32,505 nucleotides of DNA from Candidatus Bathyarchaeota archaeon (GTDB lineage Archaea > Thermoproteota > Bathyarchaeia > Bathyarchaeales > Bathycorpusculaceae), in contig JAIMAA010000006.1 in NCBI GenBank assembly GCA_023512225.1, positions 1-32,505 of the forward strand. Direction: 5' to 3'. The position numbers were made by a program, and so were the translations under genes. The notes below the pieces were generated by a model. It was not told the DNA's origin, searched no databases, and worked only from the letters and a program-made list of their open reading frames with translations. This document shows, piece after piece, positions 16,621-25,136 of the stretch; the stretch's first letter is position 1, and every line of letters begins with the position of its first letter.

Positions 16621-18705
16621 ATGAGGTTGCCAGCTATAAGCCTTAATCGTGAAATGCTTTCTCGCTTCGATGACGCGGTCTCGAAAGAGTGGATTATAAC
16701 GAACGGCTTAGGCGGCTACGCTTCTTCTACAGTTTTAGGATTAAATATGCGAAAATATCACGGGTTGCTTGTAGCTGCTTTTAATCCACCCGGAGACCGC
16801 AGAATATGCTTGGCAAAGTTGGACGAAGAAGTAAGCATAGGAAATAGTACATATCCTCTTTACGTCAATGAGTTCCCAAATGGCATTTTTCCGCAAGGAC
16901 ACACGTTCTTAAAAGAATTTTCAATCATGCCTTTCCCAAAATATTTCTATTCAGTGCAAAACGTGGAAATTCAAAAAACTATTTTCATGCCTTACGCAAA
17001 AAACGCCACGATAGCAATTTACAAAATTTTGAACAAGAACACTTCCGACATTAAAATCCGCATTTTTCCCTTAATAAACTGGAGGCATATTCACTCGGTC
17101 ACGGACAGATGGAAAATATCATGGGAATTTGCTACAAAACATGAAAACAAAGAAGTAAACATGCACTTTGACATTCCAAAATCTGTGCTGGTAATGAAAG
17201 CCACAAACGGTCACTACCATAACGCTGGCAGATGGATTGAAAAACTACACTACCGCGAAGAAGCGGCGCGTGGAGAAAGCTGCCTAGACGACTGTTATCA
17301 ACCCGGCTATTTTGAAGTAGATGCGAAAGCAAACAAAAGTGAAGATTTTGCGATAATTGCCGTCGCAGACAAAAGTGAAGATGTTGCACAAAAAATTCTG
17401 GCTGAGATGCCCTTGACCACGTATGATGCAGAAATGCTAAGTGAACAGGAAATGGCACGCCATGAGGCTTATTTGACAAGGTTTTACGAGAACTATGAAG
17501 GCATTTCTAGAGGCGATTGGTTAGATTGGATTATCTTAGCAACTGACGCCTTCTTAGTTAAAGGAACAGATGATAAGCAACGATCCATAATTGCGGGTTA
17601 TCCATGGTTTGGAGCTTGGGGAAGAGACACGTTTGTTTCTCTGCCTGGTTTGTTGCTTGTGACTGGAAGATTTGAAGATGCAAAGAAAGTTTTCTTAACA
17701 TTCAAAAATTACTGTAAACAAGGTCTGATTCCTAATTGTCTTCCAGAGCAAACAGAACCGCCAGCCTATAACACTGTTGATGCGACATTGTGGTTTGTAA
17801 ATGCGATACTGCAATACCTAAAATATACAGAGGATTTCAGATTTGTCCAAGACCAACTTTGGGAAACACTAAAAAACATTGTAGAAAGTCATTTTAAGGG
17901 AACAGCTTTTGAAATACATGTGGCCAATGACGGCTTGCTTTCCCATGGTCCACAATTAACATGGATGGACGTAGCAATAAATGGTCAGCCATTAACTCCG
18001 AGAGTTGGAAAAGCCGTTGAGGTCCAAGCATTATGGTACAATGCCCTTAAAACTATGGAATTGTTGGCAAGCAAGTTTAAAGAAGGAAGCGAAGCAGAAA
18101 AATATTTGCAAATGGCTGAAAAAGCAAAGAAAAGTTTTGCCGAAAAATTCTGGGATTCTGAAAAAAGCTGTCTCTTCGATGTTGTGAACGAAAACACCCG
18201 TGATGATTCCTTAAGACCTAATCAAATAATTGCCGTTTCTCTAGATTTCACCATGCTAGATAAAATGAAAAATGAAAAAATAGTTGATGCTATCCATCGC
18301 GAACTTTTAACGCCTTATGGATTACGAACTCTTGCAAGAAGCGACCCGAGATATGTCGGCGTTTATGCTGGAGACAGAAATAGCAGAGACAGAGCCTACC
18401 ATAATGGCACAGTTTGGCCTTGGCTGCTTGGGACTTTCGTGACGGCATTTTTGAAAACTAAAGGCTACGTTGAATATAGACATGAATATGCCTTGAAAAA
18501 TTTCATCTTACCATTGTTTACTGAACAAGTTTTAAAGGCTGGACTGGGCACGATAAACGAAATTTTCGACGGAGAACCACCACATACTCCCAGAGGATGC
18601 ATTGCTCAAGCATGGAGCGTGGCTGAACCATTAAGAGCCTACGTTGAAGATGTCATGCAAGTAAGACCGAAATATGAAAAGCAAGTTTTACAAAAATCAA
18701 GCTGA
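16621..18705 (+). CDS. Glycogen debranching enzyme (amylo-alpha-1,6-glucosidase, GH133)
   Basis: This 694-aa enzyme hydrolyses alpha-1,6 branches of glycogen-like glucans. The N-terminal GDE domain (about 1-280) has EWIITNGLGGYASSTVLG and the RKYHGLL motif (44-50). The C-terminal (alpha/alpha)6 domain has PWFGAWGRDTF (about 327-337), TWMDV (about 446-450), the RNSRDRAYHNGTVWPW stretch and NEIFDGEPPH near 645-655, where GH133 catalytic acids lie. Its ATG follows the DUF89 stop with no gap, so the two are coupled. There is no signal peptide, so it is cytosolic and acts on stored glucan. Its end overlaps the convergent GalT-like gene by 9 nt. Confidence 0.93.
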   Translation: MRLPAISLNREMLSRFDDAVSKEWIITNGLGGYASSTVLGLNMRKYHGLLVAAFNPPGDRRICLAKLDEEVSIGNSTYPLYVNEFPNGIFPQGHTFLKEFSIMPFPKYFYSVQNVEIQKTIFMPYAKNATIAIYKILNKNTSDIKIRIFPLINWRHIHSVTDRWKISWEFATKHENKEVNMHFDIPKSVLVMKATNGHYHNAGRWIEKLHYREEAARGESCLDDCYQPGYFEVDAKANKSEDFAIIAVADKSEDVAQKILAEMPLTTYDAEMLSEQEMARHEAYLTRFYENYEGISRGDWLDWIILATDAFLVKGTDDKQRSIIAGYPWFGAWGRDTFVSLPGLLLVTGRFEDAKKVFLTFKNYCKQGLIPNCLPEQTEPPAYNTVDATLWFVNAILQYLKYTEDFRFVQDQLWETLKNIVESHFKGTAFEIHVANDGLLSHGPQLTWMDVAINGQPLTPRVGKAVEVQALWYNALKTMELLASKFKEGSEAEKYLQMAEKAKKSFAEKFWDSEKSCLFDVVNENTRDDSLRPNQIIAVSLDFTMLDKMKNEKIVDAIHRELLTPYGLRTLARSDPRYVGVYAGDRNSRDRAYHNGTVWPWLLGTFVTAFLKTKGYVEYRHEYALKNFILPLFTEQVLKAGLGTINEIFDGEPPHTPRGCIAQAWSVAEPLRAYVEDVMQVRPKYEKQVLQKSS

Positions 18706-19734
18706 AATTGTTTTTCTGAGGCTTTCGGCGGCTGTTTCAGGCGTGACCGTGTTTATGTATATGCCTGTGCTTTTTTCGAACCCCGCCCAAATTGCCAGTT
18801 TCGGATAAACCTCCAGATGCCAATGGTAATAGTTGCGAGCAGCTTTGCTGGCGGCTAAGTGGAAACCGTAATTGTAGGGTGGGTCGTTAATTAGCTCTTT
18901 TAATCCTTTAAGGCATGTTTTTAATGTTTCAGCAAAAGTTTTAACTTCAATCCGCGGCATGCCGAGCAATGTGGCTTCATGTTTTTTAGGAATGATCCAG
19001 AACTCCATGGGGTTAACGCTTGCGTAAGGTGCGAAGACCACAAAGTGCGAGTTTTCGAGAATAAGCCTCGGTCCATCGATCTCCTTTTCTATTATACTGC
19101 AGAAAATGCATTTTCCGTTTTGTTTCCAAAATTTCTTGCTGGCTCTTAGCTCTTCTTCAACGGTTTTTGGAACAAAAGGCGTGGCGATTATTTGACTGTG
19201 CGCATGTGAAAGCGAGGCTCCTGCTTCTAAGCCGTGGTTGCGGAATATTGAGACGTATTTCACGTATTTTTTTACAGACAGCGCGTGAAGCCTGTCAATG
19301 TAGGCATTAATTACATGGATTAACTGGGGGATTTTTGCAACAGCTGGATGTTCATTATGATTCGGTGATTCGATAATAACCTCATGATGTCCAATAGCTG
19401 CAGCCAAATCGTTTCTTCTCAAAGTGCTCTTCTTGCTATTTTCCTTTTCTGGAGGAGAAAATGCTGGGTAAAGGTTCGGAACGCAACGAACAAGCCAGTT
19501 CTTATGTCGAAATCCATTCTTGTCTCTGTCTTTTCTGATGCCATTGCCCTTTTTTAGGTAGACAAGAACTGCTGGTGGTGTCATGTGCTCGTTGCCTGGA
19601 CACATTGGGCAAACTGTGGTTTTGGCTTGTTCTCTATCTCTTTTGGCGAAATCTGTGGGTCTGCGGCTGCGTTCGGTGGCTATGACAACCCAACGGTCTA
19701 GTAAGTAATCCTTGCGGACTTCGTTGTGTGGCAT
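18697..19734 (-). CDS. galT: Galactose-1-phosphate uridylyltransferase family protein
   Basis: This 345-aa HIT-superfamily nucleotidyltransferase has the GalT layout: RKDYLLDRWVVIA at the start, the zinc-type CPMCPGNE (about 46-53), a second CIFC pair, the active-site SHAHSQ (about residues 174-179; canonical GalT has HPHGQ) and the C-terminal HWHLEVYP near 303. It exchanges UMP between hexose 1-phosphates. The HAHSQ variant is also found in ADP-glucose phosphorylase-like members, so the nucleotide or sugar may differ. The open frame extends to 19821, but the family begins at the ATG at 19734, which also removes an overlap with the LysO gene. It converges on the debranching enzyme, consistent with alpha-glucan or galactose metabolism. 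Confidence 0.85.
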   Translation of the reverse strand: MPHNEVRKDYLLDRWVVIATERSRRPTDFAKRDREQAKTTVCPMCPGNEHMTPPAVLVYLKKGNGIRKDRDKNGFRHKNWLVRCVPNLYPAFSPPEKENSKKSTLRRNDLAAAIGHHEVIIESPNHNEHPAVAKIPQLIHVINAYIDRLHALSVKKYVKYVSIFRNHGLEAGASLSHAHSQIIATPFVPKTVEEELRASKKFWKQNGKCIFCSIIEKEIDGPRLILENSHFVVFAPYASVNPMEFWIIPKKHEATLLGMPRIEVKTFAETLKTCLKGLKELINDPPYNYGFHLAASKAARNYYHWHLEVYPKLAIWAGFEKSTGIYINTVTPETAAESLRKTISA

Positions 19735-19801
19735 GTGCAAACCTTCGACAAGGATTAGATTATTCGCCCAACAGCATTTAGCATTTTCCAAAACTAGACT
19801 T

Positions 19802-20413
19802 TCAGTGAGGCAATGCCGCAATTGCTGTTATTGTGAACGGTGCTATTATGCTTAACACGAAGCCGCTTGAAAACGAGGTTATCAACGTGTCTGACCCGCA
19901 GTAACGCACGATTATCGGCAGCGTTGTGTCCATGGTTGTTGCTCCACCCAACGCTATAGGCGCGTATTTGTCAACTCTAACTATCAACGAAATTGTCATT
20001 ATTGTGAATAGTTCTCTTAAGAAGTTCACTGTGAAGCCTAAAGCACCCCATTCAGCCCCGAACAACTGATTAGTTAAGGGTCCAGCCAATGTATACCAAC
20101 CATAACCCGCGCTAACAGCCATAGATGCTGTAATGTTAATGCCGAGGATTAATCCGCTGACCACCCCGCCTAAAATGCTACCCAGAGCAACTGCAAAGGG
20201 GAAAAGCAAAATTCTGAAGCCTGCACGCTTCATCTTGGCAATGGATTCTTTGTCCATTCCAAAAGCGACACCCATTATGAAAAGCAAAAGAAGAAGCGAC
20301 GCATTGAATAGATAATCGGATACAAAGTTGCCCAACATGATGCTTCCATAATTACTGTTCACATAACCGGCAACGCCTCCAACCAACAGTGCGACGACAA
20401 TATACTTTATCAT
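19802..20413 (-). CDS. lysO: LysO-family exporter, C-terminal half
   Basis: The 203-aa product has about six hydrophobic segments and matches the C-terminal part of LysO (YbjE, DUF340), a lysine exporter. It includes the conserved LLLLLLFIMGVAFG, SAGYGWYTLAGPL and GGATTMDTTLPIIVR. Its ATG overlaps the stop of the 94-aa gene at 20410-20413 (ATGA), so the two are made together and probably assemble into one transporter. Substrate assignment to lysine or arginine is by family only. Confidence 0.83.
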   Translation of the reverse strand: MIKYIVVALLVGGVAGYVNSNYGSIMLGNFVSDYLFNASLLLLLFIMGVAFGMDKESIAKMKRAGFRILLFPFAVALGSILGGVVSGLILGINITASMAVSAGYGWYTLAGPLTNQLFGAEWGALGFTVNFLRELFTIMTISLIVRVDKYAPIALGGATTMDTTLPIIVRYCGSDTLITSFSSGFVLSIIAPFTITAIAALPH

Positions 20414-20694
20414 TCAATTTTCACCACTTTCTTAACAACTTTCACAAGTAGTACGCTAAATGCCAAGACAAACAGTAAAATTACAGTCGCATTGAGTCCA
20501 ATGTGGGGTAAAGAGTTTAGTAAGGCATTGTTTGAGCCTATGCTGAAACCGAGCGAAAATATCAATATACAAATAACTCCAAAGGTGAACTTGCCAAAGT
20601 TGACGCGTTTTCTATTCCGTAAAAAGTAGCCCGAACAAAGCCCAGCAACCAAAGCAATAACAAGACTCAATAAGTAGATAGTTGAATCAAACAC
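20410..20694 (-). CDS. LysO-family exporter, N-terminal half
   Basis: This 94-aa product has three hydrophobic segments (about 5-25, 34-53, 67-88) and corresponds to the N-terminal DUF340 part of one-piece LysO. The Arg/Lys clusters between segments suggest inside loops. It overlaps the 203-aa half by 4 nt on the same strand. The one-piece E. coli LysO is about 300 aa, close to the sum of the two halves, and both frames look intact, so this is a split gene and not a frameshift. Confidence 0.75.
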   Translation of the reverse strand: MFDSTIYLLSLVIALVAGLCSGYFLRNRKRVNFGKFTFGVICILIFSLGFSIGSNNALLNSLPHIGLNATVILLFVLAFSVLLVKVVKKVVKIE

Positions 20695-20808
20695 TTTCCA
20701 ATATCAACCCCAATGTTAGAGCATTATATTTTTGCTGAGATTTAATCTTTCTATAGCCAGCGAATTAGAATATTAATGATTGAAAGTTAGAAAAGCAAGG
20801 GTTGTTGA

Positions 20809-23025
20809 CTATGCTTCCTCGTAGAACTCTCTTGCGTCTGGCGGTGTTGGACTCAAGCCTCTACGTTTGCGTATTTGCGCAATTATTTCAGCTTGCATTG
20901 ACTCTGGAACGGGAGCCCAACGGCTAAACTGCGTCGCCCAAAAAGCTCTTCCCTGCGTTGACGAACGCAACTCGTCTGCAATTCCGAAGGATTCAGCCAC
21001 AGGCATTTCAGCCTTAACAACAACCATGTCCTCTTCGTTTACCATGTCCAAGATTTTTCCGCGGCGCTTCTGCACTATCGCGATGACTGAGCTTACAAAG
21101 TCATTTGGCACTTTGCACTCAAAACTCAGTAAAGGCTCCAGAAGTTTCGGATCGCTCAGTAGAAAGCAGCACCAGATTGGACGCCAAGTCATTGGAAGTA
21201 TCTGTGCGGGTCCGCGGTGCACCGGGTCTTCGTGAACCATGATGTCCTCTAAATTTACTTTCAGACCATAAGCTGGCTCTTTTGCTAAAACAGAAGTGTG
21301 CACTGCTTCTCTGAAGCCCGATTTTACATGGTCTATGACTTCTTCAACGTATTGTCTTCCCTTAATTCTGTTTACGAGAATGTTTGTTCCTTCAATGGCG
21401 ATAACGTTGCGTGCATCCTCTGTTGACCAGCCAAACTGTTTCAGAATTTTCTGTCTCTCATCACGTGTTTGCATCTCTGAAATCTTTTCAGCTCTGATGG
21501 CTTCGATTACTTCTTCAGGCAACTTTTCCAACGTTACCCACAGCTTGCTGTGTTTGTTGGGGCTTTTACCCATAATCGGCGGTCCTTTATAGTCGTGGCT
21601 GATTGTTTCACGATAAATCACGATTGGCTTGCTAATCTTTACTTTTAAGCCTGCTTCTTGCATTCGGTAAGCTGTAACTTCAAGGTGTAATTCGCCCATG
21701 CCGCTTAGTAGATATTCTCCGCTTTCCTTGTTTATTATGAAATGCAAGTTCGGGTCTTCCAGTGTTAGTTTGTGAATTACTTTGTCAAAAAGCGGCAAGT
21801 CCTTGACGTCTTCTGGCTCAACTGCAACCGTTACCACGGGGTCAGAAACATATTTTAATCCTTCAAACGGATGCGTTTCCACACCTTCTTCTGCGACTGT
21901 CTCACCCACGTGAACCGATGGCAACCCAGAAAGCGCGGCGATGTTTCCTGCTGGAACTTTGTCTACTATGACTCTGTCAGCAGCCATGCTCATATAAACC
22001 TGCTGAATTGTGCCTTTCTGTCGGCTGGTTACGAGATTAACCACTTTTCCCTTTTCAACTGTTCCGCTGAAAACACGTCCGATGGCGACGACTCCACTGT
22101 GAGGGTCAACTTCGATTGTTGTTATGCACATGAGAAGCGGTCCGTTTGGGTCAACTTTCGCCATGCCCTTGCCTACTGGACTGGTTGGGTCGCCTGGCCA
22201 AATTTGGCTTTGTCTGTATGGTTGTGCTTGTAATGGATTGGGCAAGTGTTCGCAGAACATGTCTAATATAGGCTCATACAATGGTGCCTTTTTGCTTAAA
22301 GCGTCAACTTTTCTTGCAATATCTTCTGGTTCTCCAGTGTAAGCGTCAATTATGTCTTTAAATGAGACGCCCTTCGCTTTCATGTGAGGTAAGTTTAATC
22401 CCCATTTGTGAAGGGCTGAACCGAATGCTACGCGCCCTTCTTCAACGTTGACTTGCCAATCTTTTTTATGCTCAGACGGAGCGTACTTTTCTATGAGATT
22501 GTTTATTCTGGCGATGATTTTTGCAAATTTGCGTTGTATTTCTTCCGGAGTTAGCTTTATCTCCTTTATGAGGCGGTCAACCTTGTTAATGAAAAGGATT
22601 GGCTTGACTCTTTCACGTAATGCTTGCATCAAAACGGTTTCTGTCTGAGTCATGGGGCCTTCTACAGCGTCAACAACCACTAATGCACCGTCTACTGCAC
22701 GAAGGCTTCTGGTTACTGCTCCACTGAAGTCTATGTGTCCGGGGGTGTCTATGAGATTTATGAGGTACTCTTTTCCTTTGTAGGTGTGAGTCAAGCTAAT
22801 GTTTGAGGCGAAGACGGTCATTTGTCTTTTCTGTTCAAGTTCCCATGAGTCGAGAAACAGTTTTTGACCGGCGGTTTGTTCGCTTATTATGCCTGCTGCA
22901 GCTAATAGGCTGTCTGAAAGCGTAGTTTTTCCATGGTCTACGTGAGCGATTATGCTTGTGTTTCTCACCATTTCGCGGTCGTTCATGAGTTTAACGATTT
23001 CTTCAATTTGCCTATAGCGTCCCAT
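20809..23025 (-). CDS. fusA: Translation elongation factor EF-2
   Basis: aEF-2 drives ribosomal translocation using GTP. The 738-aa protein has G1 AHVDHGKT (27-34), switch I EQKRQMTV (64-71) in the form typical of Crenarchaeota, DTPGH (93-97) and NKVD (147-150), followed by domains II-V. The diphthamide histidine is present at about residue 603 in VHRGPAQ, so dph genes should exist in this genome. The start is ATG at 23025 with GGAAGG upstream; the leader is about 50 nt. The gene is transcribed alone, from a TATA box at about 23095-23100. Confidence 0.97.
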   Translation of the reverse strand: MGRYRQIEEIVKLMNDREMVRNTSIIAHVDHGKTTLSDSLLAAAGIISEQTAGQKLFLDSWELEQKRQMTVFASNISLTHTYKGKEYLINLIDTPGHIDFSGAVTRSLRAVDGALVVVDAVEGPMTQTETVLMQALRERVKPILFINKVDRLIKEIKLTPEEIQRKFAKIIARINNLIEKYAPSEHKKDWQVNVEEGRVAFGSALHKWGLNLPHMKAKGVSFKDIIDAYTGEPEDIARKVDALSKKAPLYEPILDMFCEHLPNPLQAQPYRQSQIWPGDPTSPVGKGMAKVDPNGPLLMCITTIEVDPHSGVVAIGRVFSGTVEKGKVVNLVTSRQKGTIQQVYMSMAADRVIVDKVPAGNIAALSGLPSVHVGETVAEEGVETHPFEGLKYVSDPVVTVAVEPEDVKDLPLFDKVIHKLTLEDPNLHFIINKESGEYLLSGMGELHLEVTAYRMQEAGLKVKISKPIVIYRETISHDYKGPPIMGKSPNKHSKLWVTLEKLPEEVIEAIRAEKISEMQTRDERQKILKQFGWSTEDARNVIAIEGTNILVNRIKGRQYVEEVIDHVKSGFREAVHTSVLAKEPAYGLKVNLEDIMVHEDPVHRGPAQILPMTWRPIWCCFLLSDPKLLEPLLSFECKVPNDFVSSVIAIVQKRRGKILDMVNEEDMVVVKAEMPVAESFGIADELRSSTQGRAFWATQFSRWAPVPESMQAEIIAQIRKRRGLSPTPPDAREFYEEA

Positions 23026-23094
23026 AACTAAACCTTCCTTACACTAACTGATTGTTCTTGAATGCAAGCTTCTTCTGTTAGCATTTTCTGAAAC

Positions 23095-23104
23095 ATTATA
23101 TTTT
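23095..23104 (-). promoter_or_regulatory. TATA box for the EF-2 gene
   Basis: On the minus strand GAAAAATATAATG places a TATA element about 70-75 nt before the EF-2 ATG, behind an A-rich BRE-like stretch. Transcription would start about 45-50 nt before the ATG, leaving room for the GGAAGG ribosome binding site. Confidence 0.5.
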
Positions 23105-23222
23105 TCACTCTTGGAGATTTTGAATAGGCTACATGGAAGATAAAACGGCAACCTATTAACTTTTTGTCGTAATGCACAACTTCTGTTAAAACTTGTACAC
23201 TTCAAAGATTCTGTTTTATTCC

Positions 23223-23708
23223 TCATTCCATTAACGCAATCATCCTTTCCGCAGTTTCCTTGTCTACGTAGAAGCCTCCTCTTGCAAGTCTCTTCACGCC
23301 AAGAAGCATAAGAAAGTTGTTGAGCGGTATTGGTTTGGCAGATGCTTGCAAGTTTTTGAACCTGATGAAAGAAACTCTCTGCATATCCCGGGTGAACTCT
23401 TCATATTTCTCCTTAGTTTGCAGAACCGACTCGCTACCGTGCTCCTTCCATAAGCTCTCAGCATCTCCGGTTTTGCGCTCAATAAACTCCGCATGCCCTG
23501 CAATTTCGCCGACAGGTTTGGATACATAAAAAAACAGTAGTGATGTATTTTTGGGAGGCGCCCAGCCATTCTGCACGTACGATTGCACTTGCTTTCCTTT
23601 ATGCCGAAGGCGGAGAAACTCGCGCCACCATTTGTCCTTAATCATCATGACAAAGGCGTACTTGTCGTCCATGAAATCACGTTTATTTAGTGTGAAAGAC
23701 TTCTCCAT
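23223..23708 (-). CDS. DUF365-like PUA-superfamily protein
   Basis: This 161-aa protein resembles the archaeal DUF365 family of PUA/ASCH-like domains. Visible features are LLFFYVSKPVGEIAGHAEF (a strand pair common in PUA-like folds), a central TGDAESLWKEHG segment and a late IRFKNLQ...KPIPLNN strand. PUA-like domains often bind RNA or modified nucleotides. No catalytic residues are evident. It diverges from the m5C methyltransferase gene with a short spacer, which fits an RNA-related role, but this is inference. Confidence 0.65.
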   Translation of the reverse strand: MEKSFTLNKRDFMDDKYAFVMMIKDKWWREFLRLRHKGKQVQSYVQNGWAPPKNTSLLFFYVSKPVGEIAGHAEFIERKTGDAESLWKEHGSESVLQTKEKYEEFTRDMQRVSFIRFKNLQASAKPIPLNNFLMLLGVKRLARGGFYVDKETAERMIALME

Positions 23709-23783
23709 TTAAAATTTGCCAAACTAAAGTACGCAACTGTGGAACATCAAGTTTTTATGAGAACCTGTCTTATTTATGGGATA

Positions 23784-24662
23784 ATGTCGGGCAAGGAATT
23801 TTTTGTTAATCGCTATGAAAAACTTGGCTGGAAATTTAAGGATATTGAGCTTAAGCAAGCAATTAGAATAAATAATATGAATATTGCAGAAGAGGAGTTT
23901 GTTAAAAGAATGCAAGCATCTGGGATAGAGCTTGAAAAGATTCCCTTTCTTAAAGGTGGCTATTGGATTTACAAATCAAAATTTTCAGTTGGGGCAACGC
24001 CAGAATACCTTTTAGGCTTGTATTCAATTCAAGAAGCGGCAGCCCAAATTCCAGCCACGTTATTCACAGATTTGAAAAATAAAATGGTTTTGGACGCTTG
24101 TGCGGCTCCAGGCGGAAAAACTGTTCAACTAGCTGATATGATGCGTAACACCGGCGTAATAGTCGCTTTGGATGTGGACAAACGTAGATTAACAGCTTTA
24201 TCTAACCATCTGGAAAGATGCAAGGTGCACAACACTGTTGTCTATAAGATGGATTCAAGACAAGCCTCAAAGCTTAACATGAAATTTGACAGAATACTCT
24301 TGGATATGCCATGCTCAGGCAACTTCGCCGCTGACAAGGAATGGTTCAGACGAAGAACAATCAAAGATGTGGAGAGAAACGCTAAGCGTCAAAGAGAAAT
24401 ATTAGCCGAAACAGCTAAGCTACTTAAAAATAATGGCGAACTGGTTTATGCGACATGCTCGCTGGAACCAGAAGAAAACGAACTAAACATCAACTGGGCG
24501 ATAGAGACGCTAAACCTTCAAACCGAAAAAATTAACTGCTACGGCGAAGAAGCACCAACCAACATTTTCGATAAACAACTAGACAATTCTATACGAAACT
24601 GCAAGAGAATATGGCCCGGGCAAACGCAGGGATTTTTCGTCTGCAAACTGAAAAAGGCGTGA
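23784..24662 (+). CDS. NSUN-type RNA cytosine-5 methyltransferase
   Basis: A SAM-dependent m5C methyltransferase of the NOL1/NOP2/Sun family. It has motif I DACAAPGGKT (104-113), motif IV DMPCSGNF with Cys177, and motif VI YATCS with the catalytic Cys225. At 292 aa without its own PUA domain it is short, and the following gene supplies one. The open frame starts at a GTG at 23739, but the ATG at 23784 lies about 28 nt after a TATA-like TTTTTAT, as expected for a leaderless start. The target is tRNA or rRNA cytosine; which one cannot be read from the sequence. Confidence 0.9.
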   Translation: MSGKEFFVNRYEKLGWKFKDIELKQAIRINNMNIAEEEFVKRMQASGIELEKIPFLKGGYWIYKSKFSVGATPEYLLGLYSIQEAAAQIPATLFTDLKNKMVLDACAAPGGKTVQLADMMRNTGVIVALDVDKRRLTALSNHLERCKVHNTVVYKMDSRQASKLNMKFDRILLDMPCSGNFAADKEWFRRRTIKDVERNAKRQREILAETAKLLKNNGELVYATCSLEPEENELNINWAIETLNLQTEKINCYGEEAPTNIFDKQLDNSIRNCKRIWPGQTQGFFVCKLKKA

Positions 24663-24669
24663 ATAAACT

Positions 24670-25134
24670 GTGAAGCCGATAAAGGATTTTGCAAGTCGCT
24701 TTGATGCGAGTATTAAATTAGACGAAAATTTAATAGTAAAGAAAGAGAACCGCTATTTCCTCGTCAACGAGAATTTGAAAAGAGCAATTAACAAAGACTT
24801 CTTTTATGCTGGGGCTTATCTTGGAAAAACTAGGGATGACAAATTCTTTCCAAGTTTTATTTTACTGAGAATGATTGCTAAAGAAAAAGCAAACAAAATA
24901 ATTGTTAATGAGAAAACAGAGTGGCTTTTTGTTTGCGGAAGAGACGTGTTTAAAAGAGGGATAATTCAAATAGTCGGCTCAAAAAGAAGAGGCGATTATG
25001 CTTTAATCATTAATCAGTGTAGCGAATGTTTAGGCTTCGGCAAAATACTCTGCAATCTAGATGAGGAAAAATGCAAAGTTGCTGTGAAGAACATTTTAGA
25101 CGTAGGAGACTTTCTAAGGAGAGAAACGCGTTAA
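24670..25134 (+). CDS. Nip7-like pre-PUA/PUA RNA-binding protein
   Basis: This 154-aa protein has the two-part layout of archaeal Nip7-like proteins: an N-terminal alpha/beta domain (about 1-75, FFYAGAYLGKTRDDKFFPSFILL) and a C-terminal PUA domain (about 78-150, WLFVCGRDVFKRGI...), ending in DVGDFLRRE. Nip7 homologues bind U-rich RNA and act in ribosome assembly. It starts with GTG 7 nt after the methyltransferase stop, so it is co-transcribed. It may act as the RNA-binding partner that the short methyltransferase lacks, or serve 60S-type assembly. Confidence 0.82.
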   Translation: MKPIKDFASRFDASIKLDENLIVKKENRYFLVNENLKRAINKDFFYAGAYLGKTRDDKFFPSFILLRMIAKEKANKIIVNEKTEWLFVCGRDVFKRGIIQIVGSKRRGDYALIINQCSECLGFGKILCNLDEEKCKVAVKNILDVGDFLRRETR

Positions 25135-25136
25135 AC

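Noticed and set aside
22800-22850. EF-2 switch I reads RQMTV, not the RGITI of euryarchaeal and bacterial factors, at first suggesting a divergent paralogue
   Set aside because: RQMTV is, to my knowledge, the usual form in crenarchaeal and related EF-2, and the diphthamide His and other motifs are intact.
23739-23783. 15-residue N-terminal extension of the m5C methyltransferase from a GTG
   Set aside because: It includes the likely TATA box, and the ATG at 23784 is correctly spaced for a leaderless start.
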